64,000 nucleotides of DNA from positions 1,860,001 to 1,924,000 of the forward strand of contig AP025582.1 in assembly GCA_022846075.1 (NCBI GenBank). The letters are read 5' to 3'. Below are positions 24,880 to 32,085 of the stretch, in pieces. Numbering within the stretch: the first letter of the stretch is position 1; each line of letters starts with the position of its first letter. Source of the stretch: Oscillospiraceae bacterium. Its GTDB lineage: Bacteria; Bacillota; Clostridia; Oscillospirales; Oscillospiraceae. Below the pieces are notes generated by a model. It had not been told where the DNA came from. It saw only the letters and a program-made list of their open reading frames with translations, and made no database searches. The position numbers and the translations under genes are program-made.

Positions 24880-25872
24880 TCACCGCGTACCGCCGGCCGG
24901 ATCAGCCTCCCGCCGCACCGGCCGGATATACTTAAAATACTGTTCCGGGTCATAGTAAAAGTACATCAGCCTGCCGGGGGACGTGTCCAGGCAGTACCCG
25001 GTGCCGGAAAAATCAAAGGCCGCCATGGCCTGTTCCATCTTTTCCTCCACACTGCGGTTTTCCTGCTCATAGTCGAAGGCCCCGTGCTCAAAGACAAGGT
25101 ACTCAGCCTCCGGAACGTCGATCAGAAGCATTTGCGGCGGCACCTCCCCCTGATAATCAAAGGGGAGCCGCACCCCCCAGCATTCGGTGCGCGGAAATCC
25201 CCAGTCACAAAGCCTGCCCTCCGGATCGTTTTGATACGCCATGATCTGCCCGCCGCCGCAGTTGGGCTCGCTCCCGCCGCAGTCGTCCAGCTTGTCCTTG
25301 ATGCTGTCCAGCAGGCCGCAAATCGTATCCTGGTCCTGCCCCGGGATGCGGTTTTGTCTCTGCCAGAAATCCCAATACCCGTTGCTCTCCCGATTCTTGA
25401 TGTGCAGGAATTTATGCGCCGGAATGGTCACAAAATAGGCCTTAACACCATCCGCGGATCTTACCATACCGATCTCTCCCAGTCCAAAAAAGTAGCGGTC
25501 AAAGGGATTTATTTTGGTACGCAGCACGACAGGCCTGGGGCTTCTCCGGTATTCGCTGGGCGCCACGCCATAGGTTCCCTTGAAGGCCCGGGTAAATGCC
25601 TCGTGTGAGGAAAAACCGTAATCAACGGCGATGTCCAAAATGCTTTTCCCGCTGTCCCGGACCTCTTTCAGCGCGAAGGCCAGCTTCCGCCGCCGCAGGT
25701 AATCCTGAAACCGCATCCCCGAGATCTCCTTGAACTTTCTCGCGGTATAGTATTCGGAATACCCCAGCCTTTGGGACAGGGCGCGCAGTGTCAGGGCTTC
25801 GTCCTGATAGTTTTTAACGCTCCTGTCAATCTCGTCAACGATGGTCTGGATCTGCCTGCGCCACTCGTACAT
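24880..25872 (-). CDS. AraC family regulator with C-terminal effector domain
   Basis: 330 residues from the ATG at 25872, which has AGGAGG 11 bases upstream. The two helix-turn-helix units are at the N-terminus: LTLRALSQRLGYSEYYTARKF (about residues 28-48) and ILDIAVDYGFSSHEAFTRAF (about 78-97), followed by GVAPSEYRR. The C-terminal ~200 residues look like a GyrI/effector-binding fold used by AraC-MarR chimeras. Transcribed alone. The ligand is unknown. Confidence 0.88.
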   Translation of the reverse strand: MYEWRRQIQTIVDEIDRSVKNYQDEALTLRALSQRLGYSEYYTARKFKEISGMRFQDYLRRRKLAFALKEVRDSGKSILDIAVDYGFSSHEAFTRAFKGTYGVAPSEYRRSPRPVVLRTKINPFDRYFFGLGEIGMVRSADGVKAYFVTIPAHKFLHIKNRESNGYWDFWQRQNRIPGQDQDTICGLLDSIKDKLDDCGGSEPNCGGGQIMAYQNDPEGRLCDWGFPRTECWGVRLPFDYQGEVPPQMLLIDVPEAEYLVFEHGAFDYEQENRSVEEKMEQAMAAFDFSGTGYCLDTSPGRLMYFYYDPEQYFKYIRPVRREADPAGGTR

Positions 25873-25907
25873 GGATCTGTTCACCTCCTGCCGACCGCTC
25901 TGCGCCT

Positions 25908-25913
25908 ATTATA
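25908..25913 (-). promoter_or_regulatory. -10 box of the AraC regulator gene
   Basis: TATAAT on the minus strand, 35 bases upstream of the start codon. No convincing -35 box was seen, so expression may need activation. Confidence 0.45.
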
Positions 25914-26062
25914 ATGTACCAGGGAGATCACCGCTTGATTTTACTTGCTGTGATTTTACCCTTTTTTCTTCCTGCTCTCCGCTTATTCTGCAATATCACA
26001 GCCGCAAGCGGCAATCATGCTGGATCGCGCAAATAATCCACGACGGCGCTTCGCTCCTGTGG

Positions 26063-26068
26063 TATAAT
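26063..26068 (+). promoter_or_regulatory. Extended -10 promoter of the small zinc protein
   Basis: TGGTATAAT contains TGn before TATAAT, with the start codon 48 bases downstream. No clear -35 box. Confidence 0.55.
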
Positions 26069-26116
26069 AGACATGGGGATGAACCCCAATTTCGAACATC
26101 AGTGAGGAGGGATCGT

Positions 26117-26281
26117 ATGTTCACCAGAGAATTTGAGGCGGACCGGTGTCCTCTCTGCGGCTCCATCATGATGGACGGCCGCTGCGCGGACAACACCTGC
26201 GAGTTCCACTGGCGTCCGGCGGAACCTGAAGAACTCCTGGAATTCGAAACTGGCGAGGACGCCCAGCGGGAAGCCGGGTGA
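26117..26281 (+). CDS. Small zinc-ribbon-like protein (54 aa)
   Basis: 54 residues, acidic. One CPLCG pair and a second CADNTC pair give a four-Cys treble-clef or ribbon (Cys at about residues 11, 14, 22 and 27), followed by FHWRPAEPEELLEFE. GAGGAGG lies 6-8 bases before the ATG, and a promoter and terminator bracket it, so it is a real monocistronic gene. Function unknown; similar short Zn proteins are often nucleic-acid- or protein-binding. Confidence 0.75.
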   Translation: MFTREFEADRCPLCGSIMMDGRCADNTCEFHWRPAEPEELLEFETGEDAQREAG

Positions 26282-26292
26282 AAACTCCCCAA

Positions 26293-26328
26293 AAACAAGA
26301 GGCAGACCGAATGGTCTGCCTCTTGTTT
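26293..26328. terminator. Bidirectional terminator after the small zinc protein
   Basis: AAACAAGAGGCAGACC and its exact complement flank GAAT, a perfect 16-bp stem with A/T-rich ends. The minus-strand response regulator ends about 75 bases to the right. Confidence 0.9.
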
Positions 26329-26401
26329 TCTTTGTCTTTTATCTCCACGGGCACCCTAAGCCCATACGGCGGCATCCGGGACGCCGGAAGGCCCCACAGG
26401 C

Positions 26402-27097
26402 TCAGCTCTCCAGCTCCGCCATCTTGAAGCCGATCCCCCACACCGTTTTGATGTACTCCCTCTCGCTCACCTTGGACAGCTTGGAGCGGAGGTTGGAGAC
26501 ATGGACGTTCACCGTGTTGTCGTCCCCCATATAGTCCTCCCCCCAGACCCGCTCATAGATCTGCTCCCGGGTAAAGACCTTCTTGGGGTGCTCCATCAAA
26601 AGGGCCAGGATCTCGAACTCCCTCACCGTTAAGGTAATATCCTTGCCGCCCGCCGTCACGGAGACGCTCTCCCGGTCCAGGACCAGATCGCCCAGCCGCA
26701 GGGTCTCCCCCGCCGCCTCGCCGGAGAATTTCTTATACCGGCGCAGCTGGGCCTCGATGCGGGCAAGGACCTCAGCGTTGTCAAAGGGCTTGGGAATAAA
26801 GTCGTCGGCCCCCAGCTTGAGGACGTTCACCCGGTCCTCCAGCCCCGCCTTGGCGGAGAGGACGATGATGGGCATGGTCTTGCCCTGGCGCAGGCGCTCA
26901 ATAAACTCCTCCCCCGTGAGACCGGGGAGCATCAGATCCAGAAGGATCAGGTCATAGGTGTACTGCTCGGCCAAAAGGGCCGCCTCACTGCCGGAAAAAG
27001 CCTGGCGGCAGTCGTATCCGGCGTCGGTGACGATCTTGAAAAGCAGATTGTTGATGTCGGGATCGTCCTCCACCACCAGGATGTGAAAGCTGTCCAT
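26402..27097 (-). CDS. OmpR/PhoB family response regulator
   Basis: 231 residues. Receiver domain with acidic Asp11/Asp12, phospho-acceptor Asp54 (ILLDLMLPG) and the Lys of FIPKPF. The C-terminal winged helix ends VNVHVSNLRSKLSK..YIKTVWGIGFKM, typical of OmpR-type DNA binding. AGGAGG lies 7 bases before the ATG. It follows rqcH by 11 bases in the same direction, and no kinase gene adjoins it. The kinase may be elsewhere; the only kinase in the window is at 17516-18406, which itself lacks a regulator. Confidence 0.93.
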   Translation of the reverse strand: MDSFHILVVEDDPDINNLLFKIVTDAGYDCRQAFSGSEAALLAEQYTYDLILLDLMLPGLTGEEFIERLRQGKTMPIIVLSAKAGLEDRVNVLKLGADDFIPKPFDNAEVLARIEAQLRRYKKFSGEAAGETLRLGDLVLDRESVSVTAGGKDITLTVREFEILALLMEHPKKVFTREQIYERVWGEDYMGDDNTVNVHVSNLRSKLSKVSEREYIKTVWGIGFKMAELES

Positions 27098-27108
27098 GTC
27101 CTTCCCTC

Positions 27109-28731
27109 CTATTTGACCCGCAGCCGCTTGGCCAGGGCCTCGTCCGGCTGGGCCATCAGGGTCCGGTAGGTAGTGTAGACCACCATACCAGGCCTGGCCC
27201 CCGCCGGCTTTTTCACAAACTTCACCGGTGTATAGTCCACGGGGATCTTCCCCGCCGCCCGGCCCTGGGAAAACCAGGCCGCCAGGCTGGCCGCCTGGGC
27301 CACGCTCACCTCGTCCGGCTCCTCCCCGCCCGTCCAGAGGATGACGTGGGAGCCGTGGATCTTCTGGGTGTGCAGCCACCAGTCGCCCTTCGAGGCCAAT
27401 TTGGTGGTAAGCTGGTCGTTCTGGCTGTTGTTCTTTCCTACGCTCACCCGAAGCCCGGCGTCGGTGCGGAACTCCATGGGCTTGCCCGCCACCCGCTTTT
27501 CCCGCTTGGCGGATTTGGAGGGACGGCGGAGGTAGCCCGTGTCGGTCAGCTCTTGGCGGATCTCCTGGAGATCCCGCTCCCCTTCAGCCAGGGACAGATT
27601 TTCCAGCACGCTGTCCAGATAGGAGAGATCGTTCTCTCCCTTTTCTATCTGTAAAGTTAAAGCGCTTTCTGCATTTTTCGCCTTGTTATACTCCTTATAG
27701 TATCTGGCGGCGTTCTGCTGGGGAGTGAGCAGGGGGTCTATGGGGATCTCTACCTCTCCGCATTCGGGGTCATAGTAGTCCTGGAGCCGGACGGTGGAGC
27801 GGCCCTTCTCCAAAGCGTGGAGGTTGGTGGTCAGAATGTCCCCCAGCTGGCGCAGACGCTCCCGGTCCTGGGTAGCCAGAAGCTCCCGGCGCTGGTTCTC
27901 CAGCTTTCGGGCTGTGCGGTCCCGAGCGTTTTTCACCGCCCGGAGGAGGTCCTCACCCCGCTGCTTGGTCCGCTCCTGCCGCTCCCGGTTCTCGTAAAAG
28001 TCATCCAGCAATGCCCCAAAGGAGGGATACTCCTGAAGCTGGGTGGCGGGGCCGTACTGGAGGATAGGCAGAAAAGAAAAATCCACGGCTTTTCCGTCCC
28101 GGAGTAAGAGAGTCGGTGTAAAATGTCCTTCCTTTACATCGTTCCACAGGCCCTCCACCGCTGGAGCCAGGTCCCCCTCCTCTCCCCGGAAGCGGAGCTC
28201 CCGCTCCAGCAGGGGCGGCACGCCGAACCGGGGCTCCGGCAGGCGGTAGAAGAGGCCGGGAAGGATCTGGCGGGCACCGGTGGTCAAATCCCCGTCCACC
28301 CGGCGCAGGCAGTCCACGATCCGCTCCTCCCCGTCCAGCAGGATCAGGTTGGCGTGGCGGCCCATGGCCTCCAGCACCAGGGAGCGCCGCACCCGGTCCC
28401 CCAGCTCGTCCAGGGCCTCCAGCCGGAAGGTGACGACGCGCTCCATATAGGGCTGCTCCAGGGCCAGGATGCGGGCTCCCGTGAGGTATTTGCGCAGCAG
28501 CATGCAGAACATGGGGGGCTTGTCCGGGTTCTCCCGGTCCAGCGCAGTCAGATGGAGCCGGGGATGGCTGGGGTTGGCGGAGAGCAAAACCCGTACGTTC
28601 CCCCCGGGGCCCCGGACGGCCAATACCACGTCCTGACTGCCCGGCTGGTGGATCTTATCGATTTTTCCGCCCTCGATGGCGGCACGGAGCTCCGCCACCA
28701 CGGCGGAGAGGCATATCGCGTCAAGCGCCAT
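27109..28731 (-). CDS. rqcH: RqcH (Rqc2/NEMF homologue, NFACT family)
   Basis: 540 residues. The N-terminal NFACT-N domain begins MALDAICLSAVVAELRAAIEGG; a long coiled coil covers about residues 255-400; the NFACT-R domain near the C-terminus has GDWWLHTQKIHGSHVIL. It was once called fibronectin-binding protein A. RqcH binds stalled 50S subunits with peptidyl-tRNA and adds C-terminal alanine tails that mark nascent chains for degradation. Its start overlaps mrnC by 11 bases. Confidence 0.92.
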   Translation of the reverse strand: MALDAICLSAVVAELRAAIEGGKIDKIHQPGSQDVVLAVRGPGGNVRVLLSANPSHPRLHLTALDRENPDKPPMFCMLLRKYLTGARILALEQPYMERVVTFRLEALDELGDRVRRSLVLEAMGRHANLILLDGEERIVDCLRRVDGDLTTGARQILPGLFYRLPEPRFGVPPLLERELRFRGEEGDLAPAVEGLWNDVKEGHFTPTLLLRDGKAVDFSFLPILQYGPATQLQEYPSFGALLDDFYENRERQERTKQRGEDLLRAVKNARDRTARKLENQRRELLATQDRERLRQLGDILTTNLHALEKGRSTVRLQDYYDPECGEVEIPIDPLLTPQQNAARYYKEYNKAKNAESALTLQIEKGENDLSYLDSVLENLSLAEGERDLQEIRQELTDTGYLRRPSKSAKREKRVAGKPMEFRTDAGLRVSVGKNNSQNDQLTTKLASKGDWWLHTQKIHGSHVILWTGGEEPDEVSVAQAASLAAWFSQGRAAGKIPVDYTPVKFVKKPAGARPGMVVYTTYRTLMAQPDEALAKRLRVK

Positions 28732-29134
28732 TTGATTCCTCCATCATCATCCCGAACAGCTCGTTCAACCGCTCGTTCCGGCCCTTCAGATAGAGCCAGC
28801 CGAACAGCGCCTCCAAGGCAGTGGCGGTCTGGTACTCCTCCCGGCTGGCGTTCTGGGGCACGGAGTGGGGGCTCGCGTTGCGGCCCCGGCGGAACACGTC
28901 CTGCTCCTCCTGGGTGAGAACGTCCTTGATCCGCTCCACCGCCCGCGCCTGGGCGGGGGCGGCCACATAGCGGACGGCGGCCCGGTGCAGGCCCTTCGCC
29001 GTGGCCTTCCCGTGCAGACACAGCCAGGAGCGCACCATCAGCTCAAAAACGGCGTCCCCCAAGTGGGCCAGGCCCAGATTGCTGATGGTCCCAACGGTCT
29101 CCTGGGGCGCCTCCAAGTGAAAATAATCTGTCAT
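28721..29134 (-). CDS. mrnC: Mini-ribonuclease III (MrnC)
   Basis: 137 residues from the ATG at 29134 (AGGGAG 5-7 bases upstream). The RNase III-like signature NLGLAHLGDAVFELMVR contains the catalytic acidic residues, and there is no double-stranded RNA-binding domain, as usual for Mini-III. It matures 23S rRNA. The C-terminus (ALEALFGWLYLKG) carries the second conserved motif. First gene of the mrnC-rqcH-response regulator run. Confidence 0.93.
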   Translation of the reverse strand: MTDYFHLEAPQETVGTISNLGLAHLGDAVFELMVRSWLCLHGKATAKGLHRAAVRYVAAPAQARAVERIKDVLTQEEQDVFRRGRNASPHSVPQNASREEYQTATALEALFGWLYLKGRNERLNELFGMMMEESNGA

Positions 29135-29194
29135 CGGTCTCCCTGCTCTCTTGCTCCAAAAAGTAGTTTCAGTATACCGCAAAAGAGAAAAATA

Positions 29195-29276
29195 GACAAG
29201 GGGCAGGGATCTGTAATGTCCCCTGCCCCTTGTCAAAAGCCATCCCGGCGGCGCAGCGCGCCGCCGGGATGGCTTT
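29195..29276. terminator. Two adjacent hairpins between mrnC and the cytidylate-kinase-like gene
   Basis: The first stem is 14 bp (GACAAGGGGCAGGG, 29195-29208 with 29221-29234). The second is a 19-bp stem (29236-29276) with a 3-base loop. On the minus strand, the second, distal stem (29195-29234) is followed by TATTTTTC, so the pair can terminate the kinase gene. Confidence 0.7.
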
Positions 29277-29280
29277 CTCT

Positions 29281-29871
29281 TTATTTCCCGTCCAATGCCT
29301 GGGCGGCCTTCTCAATGACGTCCACCGCGGCATCCAGGCCGATGCGGCTGTTGATACACAGATCGTAGCTGCTGCCGTCGCCCCATTTTCCGGTGGCAAA
29401 GTAGTTGTAGTAGGAGGCCCGCTGCTTGTCCTGCCGCTGGACATAGCTCTCCAGGTTGGCGTTTTGGACGCCGTAGTCCCTCTTGGCCCGCTCCACCCGC
29501 TCTTCCAGCGGGGCGCAGACAAAGACGCTGAGCCGGTGGGGTGTCTCCCGCAGGACGTAGTCGGCGCACCGGCCCACGATAACGCAGGGCCCCTCCTCCG
29601 CCACCCGGCGGATAACCTTGCTCTGGGCGATATACACCTGATCCGGGATGGTGGGCCCCTGGGTAGCGAACACCAGATCATAGAGGAAACTGTTGGTGGG
29701 CTTCTGGTCGATCTCCTTGATATAGGACTCGGAGAGTCCCGTCTCCTTTGCCACGCTTTGGATGATCTCTTTGTCGTAGTAAGGGATGCCCAGACGCTCC
29801 GCCAGCCTTTGGGCGATGACGCGTCCGCCAGAGCCATACTGCCTGCCGATGGTAATCACTGTCTTCTTCAT
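29281..29871 (-). CDS. Cytidylate kinase-like family protein
   Basis: 196 residues from ATG 29871 with GGGGG 7 bases before it. The P-loop-like start TVITIGRQYGSGGRVIAQRLAERLG and the YDKEIIQ segment match the cytidylate kinase-like (AAA_22-type Cmk2) family, which is separate from housekeeping Cmk and of unsettled function. The central VIVGRCADYVLRE is conserved. Probably a nucleotide or small-molecule kinase. Confidence 0.85.
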   Translation of the reverse strand: MKKTVITIGRQYGSGGRVIAQRLAERLGIPYYDKEIIQSVAKETGLSESYIKEIDQKPTNSFLYDLVFATQGPTIPDQVYIAQSKVIRRVAEEGPCVIVGRCADYVLRETPHRLSVFVCAPLEERVERAKRDYGVQNANLESYVQRQDKQRASYYNYFATGKWGDGSSYDLCINSRIGLDAAVDVIEKAAQALDGK

Positions 29872-29910
29872 GGGTAGGCCCCCTTTCATATTTATATTAT
29901 ACGCTTCAGT

Positions 29911-31293
29911 TTACTCTTTTTCAAGAGTCGCGTCTTCACCCAGAGGCTCAATGACCTTCTTGACGATATGGCGGGTAAAGACGATACACAGGATCACGGA
30001 GAAGATCTCCGCGATGGGGAAGGCAAACCACACCAGCTCCACCCGACCGCTGAGGGACAGGAGGAAGGCGGCGGGCAGGAGCACCACCAGCTGGCGGATG
30101 ATGGAGACGATCATGCTGAGAACGCCGTTGCCCAATGCCTGGAAGGTGGAGGAGGACACCACGCAGAAGCCGGCGAATACAAAGCTGACGCAGATGGTCC
30201 GAAGGGCCGGGATGCCGATGGCCAGCATCTCCTCCGAGGCGTTGAAGAGGCTTAGGAGCTGGCCGGGGAAAAGCTCGGCCACGGCCAGGCCCACCAGCAT
30301 GATGGAAATAGCGATGATGGCGGCCAGCTTCATGGTCTGCAGGATGCGCTCCTTCTTCCGGGCGCCGTAGTTGTAGGCAATAATGGGCACCATGCCGTTG
30401 TTGAGGCCAAAGACCGGCATGAAAATGAAGGACTGGAGCTTGAAGTAGACGCCGAAGACGGCGGTGGCGGCGTCGGTGAAAGAGATCAGGATCTTGTTCA
30501 TGGCGAAGACCATGATGGAGCCGATGGAGTTCATCACCATGGTGGGCACACCCACGGTGTAGATGCGCTTCACCACCCGGCCCATGGGCTTCAAGTACCG
30601 GGGGGCGAAGGTCAGATCGTGGTTGAAGCCCAGATTCATGATGACGGACATCACCGCGCCCACGATCTGGCCCACGACGGTGGCGGCGGCGGCGCCGGCC
30701 ACCCCCATTTCCGGGAAGGGCCCCAGACCGAAGATGAGCACCGGGTCCATGACGATGTTGATGACGGCCCCTACCCCCTGGGTGCACATGGTGAGGGCGG
30801 TCTTGCCTGTGGACTGGAGCAGGCGGTCGAACATGACGCTGAAGAAAAGGCCCGCGGAGCAGGCGCAGCAGATGGTAAGGTAGGTGGAGCCCTGCTCCAC
30901 GATGCCGGGGATATCGGTCTGTGCCAGGAAGAAGGTCCGGGGGACCGTCAGTCCGATGACCACGAACACTAGGCAGCTCACCACCGAGAGGAAAATGCCG
31001 TTGCCGGCGGCCTCGTTGGCGGCCTCGAAATCTTTCTCCCCCAGGCTTCTGGACAGCAGGGCGTTGACGCCCACGCTGGTGCCCACCGCCACGGCGATCA
31101 TCAGGTTTTGCATGGGGAAGGCCAGGCTCACGGCATTGAGTGCGTCCTGGCTGATCTTGGCCACGAAATAGCTGTCCACCACGTTATAAAGGGCCTGGAC
31201 CAGCATGGCGATCATCATGGGGATGGACATGTTCATGAGCAGCTTGCCCACCGGCATGACACCCATCTTGTTCTCTTGTACTTGCTCTGACAC
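29911..31293 (-). CDS. MATE family efflux transporter
   Basis: 460 residues from a GTG at 31293 with AAAGGAGG 8 bases upstream. Twelve helices; N-terminal MLVQALYNVVDSYFVAKIS and the internal QGVGAVINIVMDPVLIFGLGPFPEMGV repeat-type motif. Closely parallels the MATE at 13214-14578. Exports toxic compounds using an ion gradient. Transcribed from the promoter at 31374 with a leader hairpin before the ribosome site. Confidence 0.92.
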   Translation of the reverse strand: MSEQVQENKMGVMPVGKLLMNMSIPMMIAMLVQALYNVVDSYFVAKISQDALNAVSLAFPMQNLMIAVAVGTSVGVNALLSRSLGEKDFEAANEAAGNGIFLSVVSCLVFVVIGLTVPRTFFLAQTDIPGIVEQGSTYLTICCACSAGLFFSVMFDRLLQSTGKTALTMCTQGVGAVINIVMDPVLIFGLGPFPEMGVAGAAAATVVGQIVGAVMSVIMNLGFNHDLTFAPRYLKPMGRVVKRIYTVGVPTMVMNSIGSIMVFAMNKILISFTDAATAVFGVYFKLQSFIFMPVFGLNNGMVPIIAYNYGARKKERILQTMKLAAIIAISIMLVGLAVAELFPGQLLSLFNASEEMLAIGIPALRTICVSFVFAGFCVVSSSTFQALGNGVLSMIVSIIRQLVVLLPAAFLLSLSGRVELVWFAFPIAEIFSVILCIVFTRHIVKKVIEPLGEDATLEKE

Positions 31294-31327
31294 AGTTGGA
31301 CCTCCTTTTCTCTCCAAAGGCGTGAAA

Positions 31328-31352
31328 GAGGCCGCAACCGATGTTGCGGCCC
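31328..31352 (-). other. Leader hairpin in the MATE mRNA
   Basis: GGCCGCAAC pairs with GTTGCGGCC around a 4-base loop. It lies between the promoter and the ribosome site of the minus-strand MATE gene. It has no T-run, so it is not a plain terminator; it may stabilise or regulate the leader. Confidence 0.5.
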
Positions 31353-31373
31353 ACAGGCTTTACATGAACTTAT

Positions 31374-31402
31374 AGTATACAGGAAAAGGTTTTTTTCGTC
31401 AA
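31374..31402 (-). promoter_or_regulatory. Promoter of the second MATE gene
   Basis: Minus strand TTGACG (31397-31402), 17-base spacer, TATACT (31374-31379). It overlaps the stop codon of the upstream NlpC/P60 gene. Confidence 0.75.
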
Positions 31403-32046
31403 GAAAAACTCTTCTCCACCGCCGAAAAAATGCCGGGCGTCCCGTAGAGGGTAAAGCCCACGGCCGCCGGGGTGACCACCACGCCCCCCAGACTGTAGGA
31501 GCAGTGGACCACCCAGAGCACTCCCTCCCCGTCCCAGCCCAGGACCACGCCCACATGGGACAGGTCGGGGAAAAAGGCCAGGTCGCCGGGACGGGGGCTG
31601 TCCGTGGGGGCGCACAGGGCATACTGGGCCCGGACCCCCTCCCCCACCGCCTCGTAGGCCGACGGGTCATGCAGGGCCGCGGAAGCCGCCCAGGCCGTGA
31701 GGCCGGAGCAGTCCAGGCCATAGGGCCGCCAGTGGCCGGAGCCGGGGCCGTCTGGGGACGTCACCTTTTTGGGCCAGCCCCAGGCGTGGTCCCAGCCCAG
31801 GATGTGGGATTTCCCGCCCCAGAAGTATTTGACCCGGCCCACCAGGCCGCAGGCGGAGCGGACGTAGGCCAGCCGGGCCGGGTCGGTCTCCCCCGCCAGG
31901 GTCTCTGACAGAAGGGCCTCCACCTCGTCGGGCACCCGGAGCCCGCCGTGGGGCAGAAGCATGGGCAGAAGAAAGCCCAGCAGGAGCAAAAGAGCCGCCG
32001 CCCGGTATCGGGCGGCGGCTTCGCGTCTTTTATGAGCATACCGCAT
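31399..32046 (-). CDS. NlpC/P60 family secreted peptidase
   Basis: 215 residues from ATG 32046 (GGGGGG 6 bases upstream; an ATG at 32052 has no spacer). One N-terminal helix (AAALLLLLGFLLPMLLP) acts as signal or anchor. The catalytic Cys is in GLDCSGLTAWAA, the His in SHVGVVLG, as in NlpC/P60 (C40) peptidoglycan endopeptidases. The WGG and WGW stretches between are unusual insertions. Last gene of the glycosyltransferase-ligase operon, so it may trim wall peptides in that context. Confidence 0.82.
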   Translation of the reverse strand: MRYAHKRREAAARYRAAALLLLLGFLLPMLLPHGGLRVPDEVEALLSETLAGETDPARLAYVRSACGLVGRVKYFWGGKSHILGWDHAWGWPKKVTSPDGPGSGHWRPYGLDCSGLTAWAASAALHDPSAYEAVGEGVRAQYALCAPTDSPRPGDLAFFPDLSHVGVVLGWDGEGVLWVVHCSYSLGGVVVTPAAVGFTLYGTPGIFSAVEKSFS

Positions 32047-32085
32047 GTTCATCCCCCCGGCCAGCATACGCGGCGGGGGCGGCGG

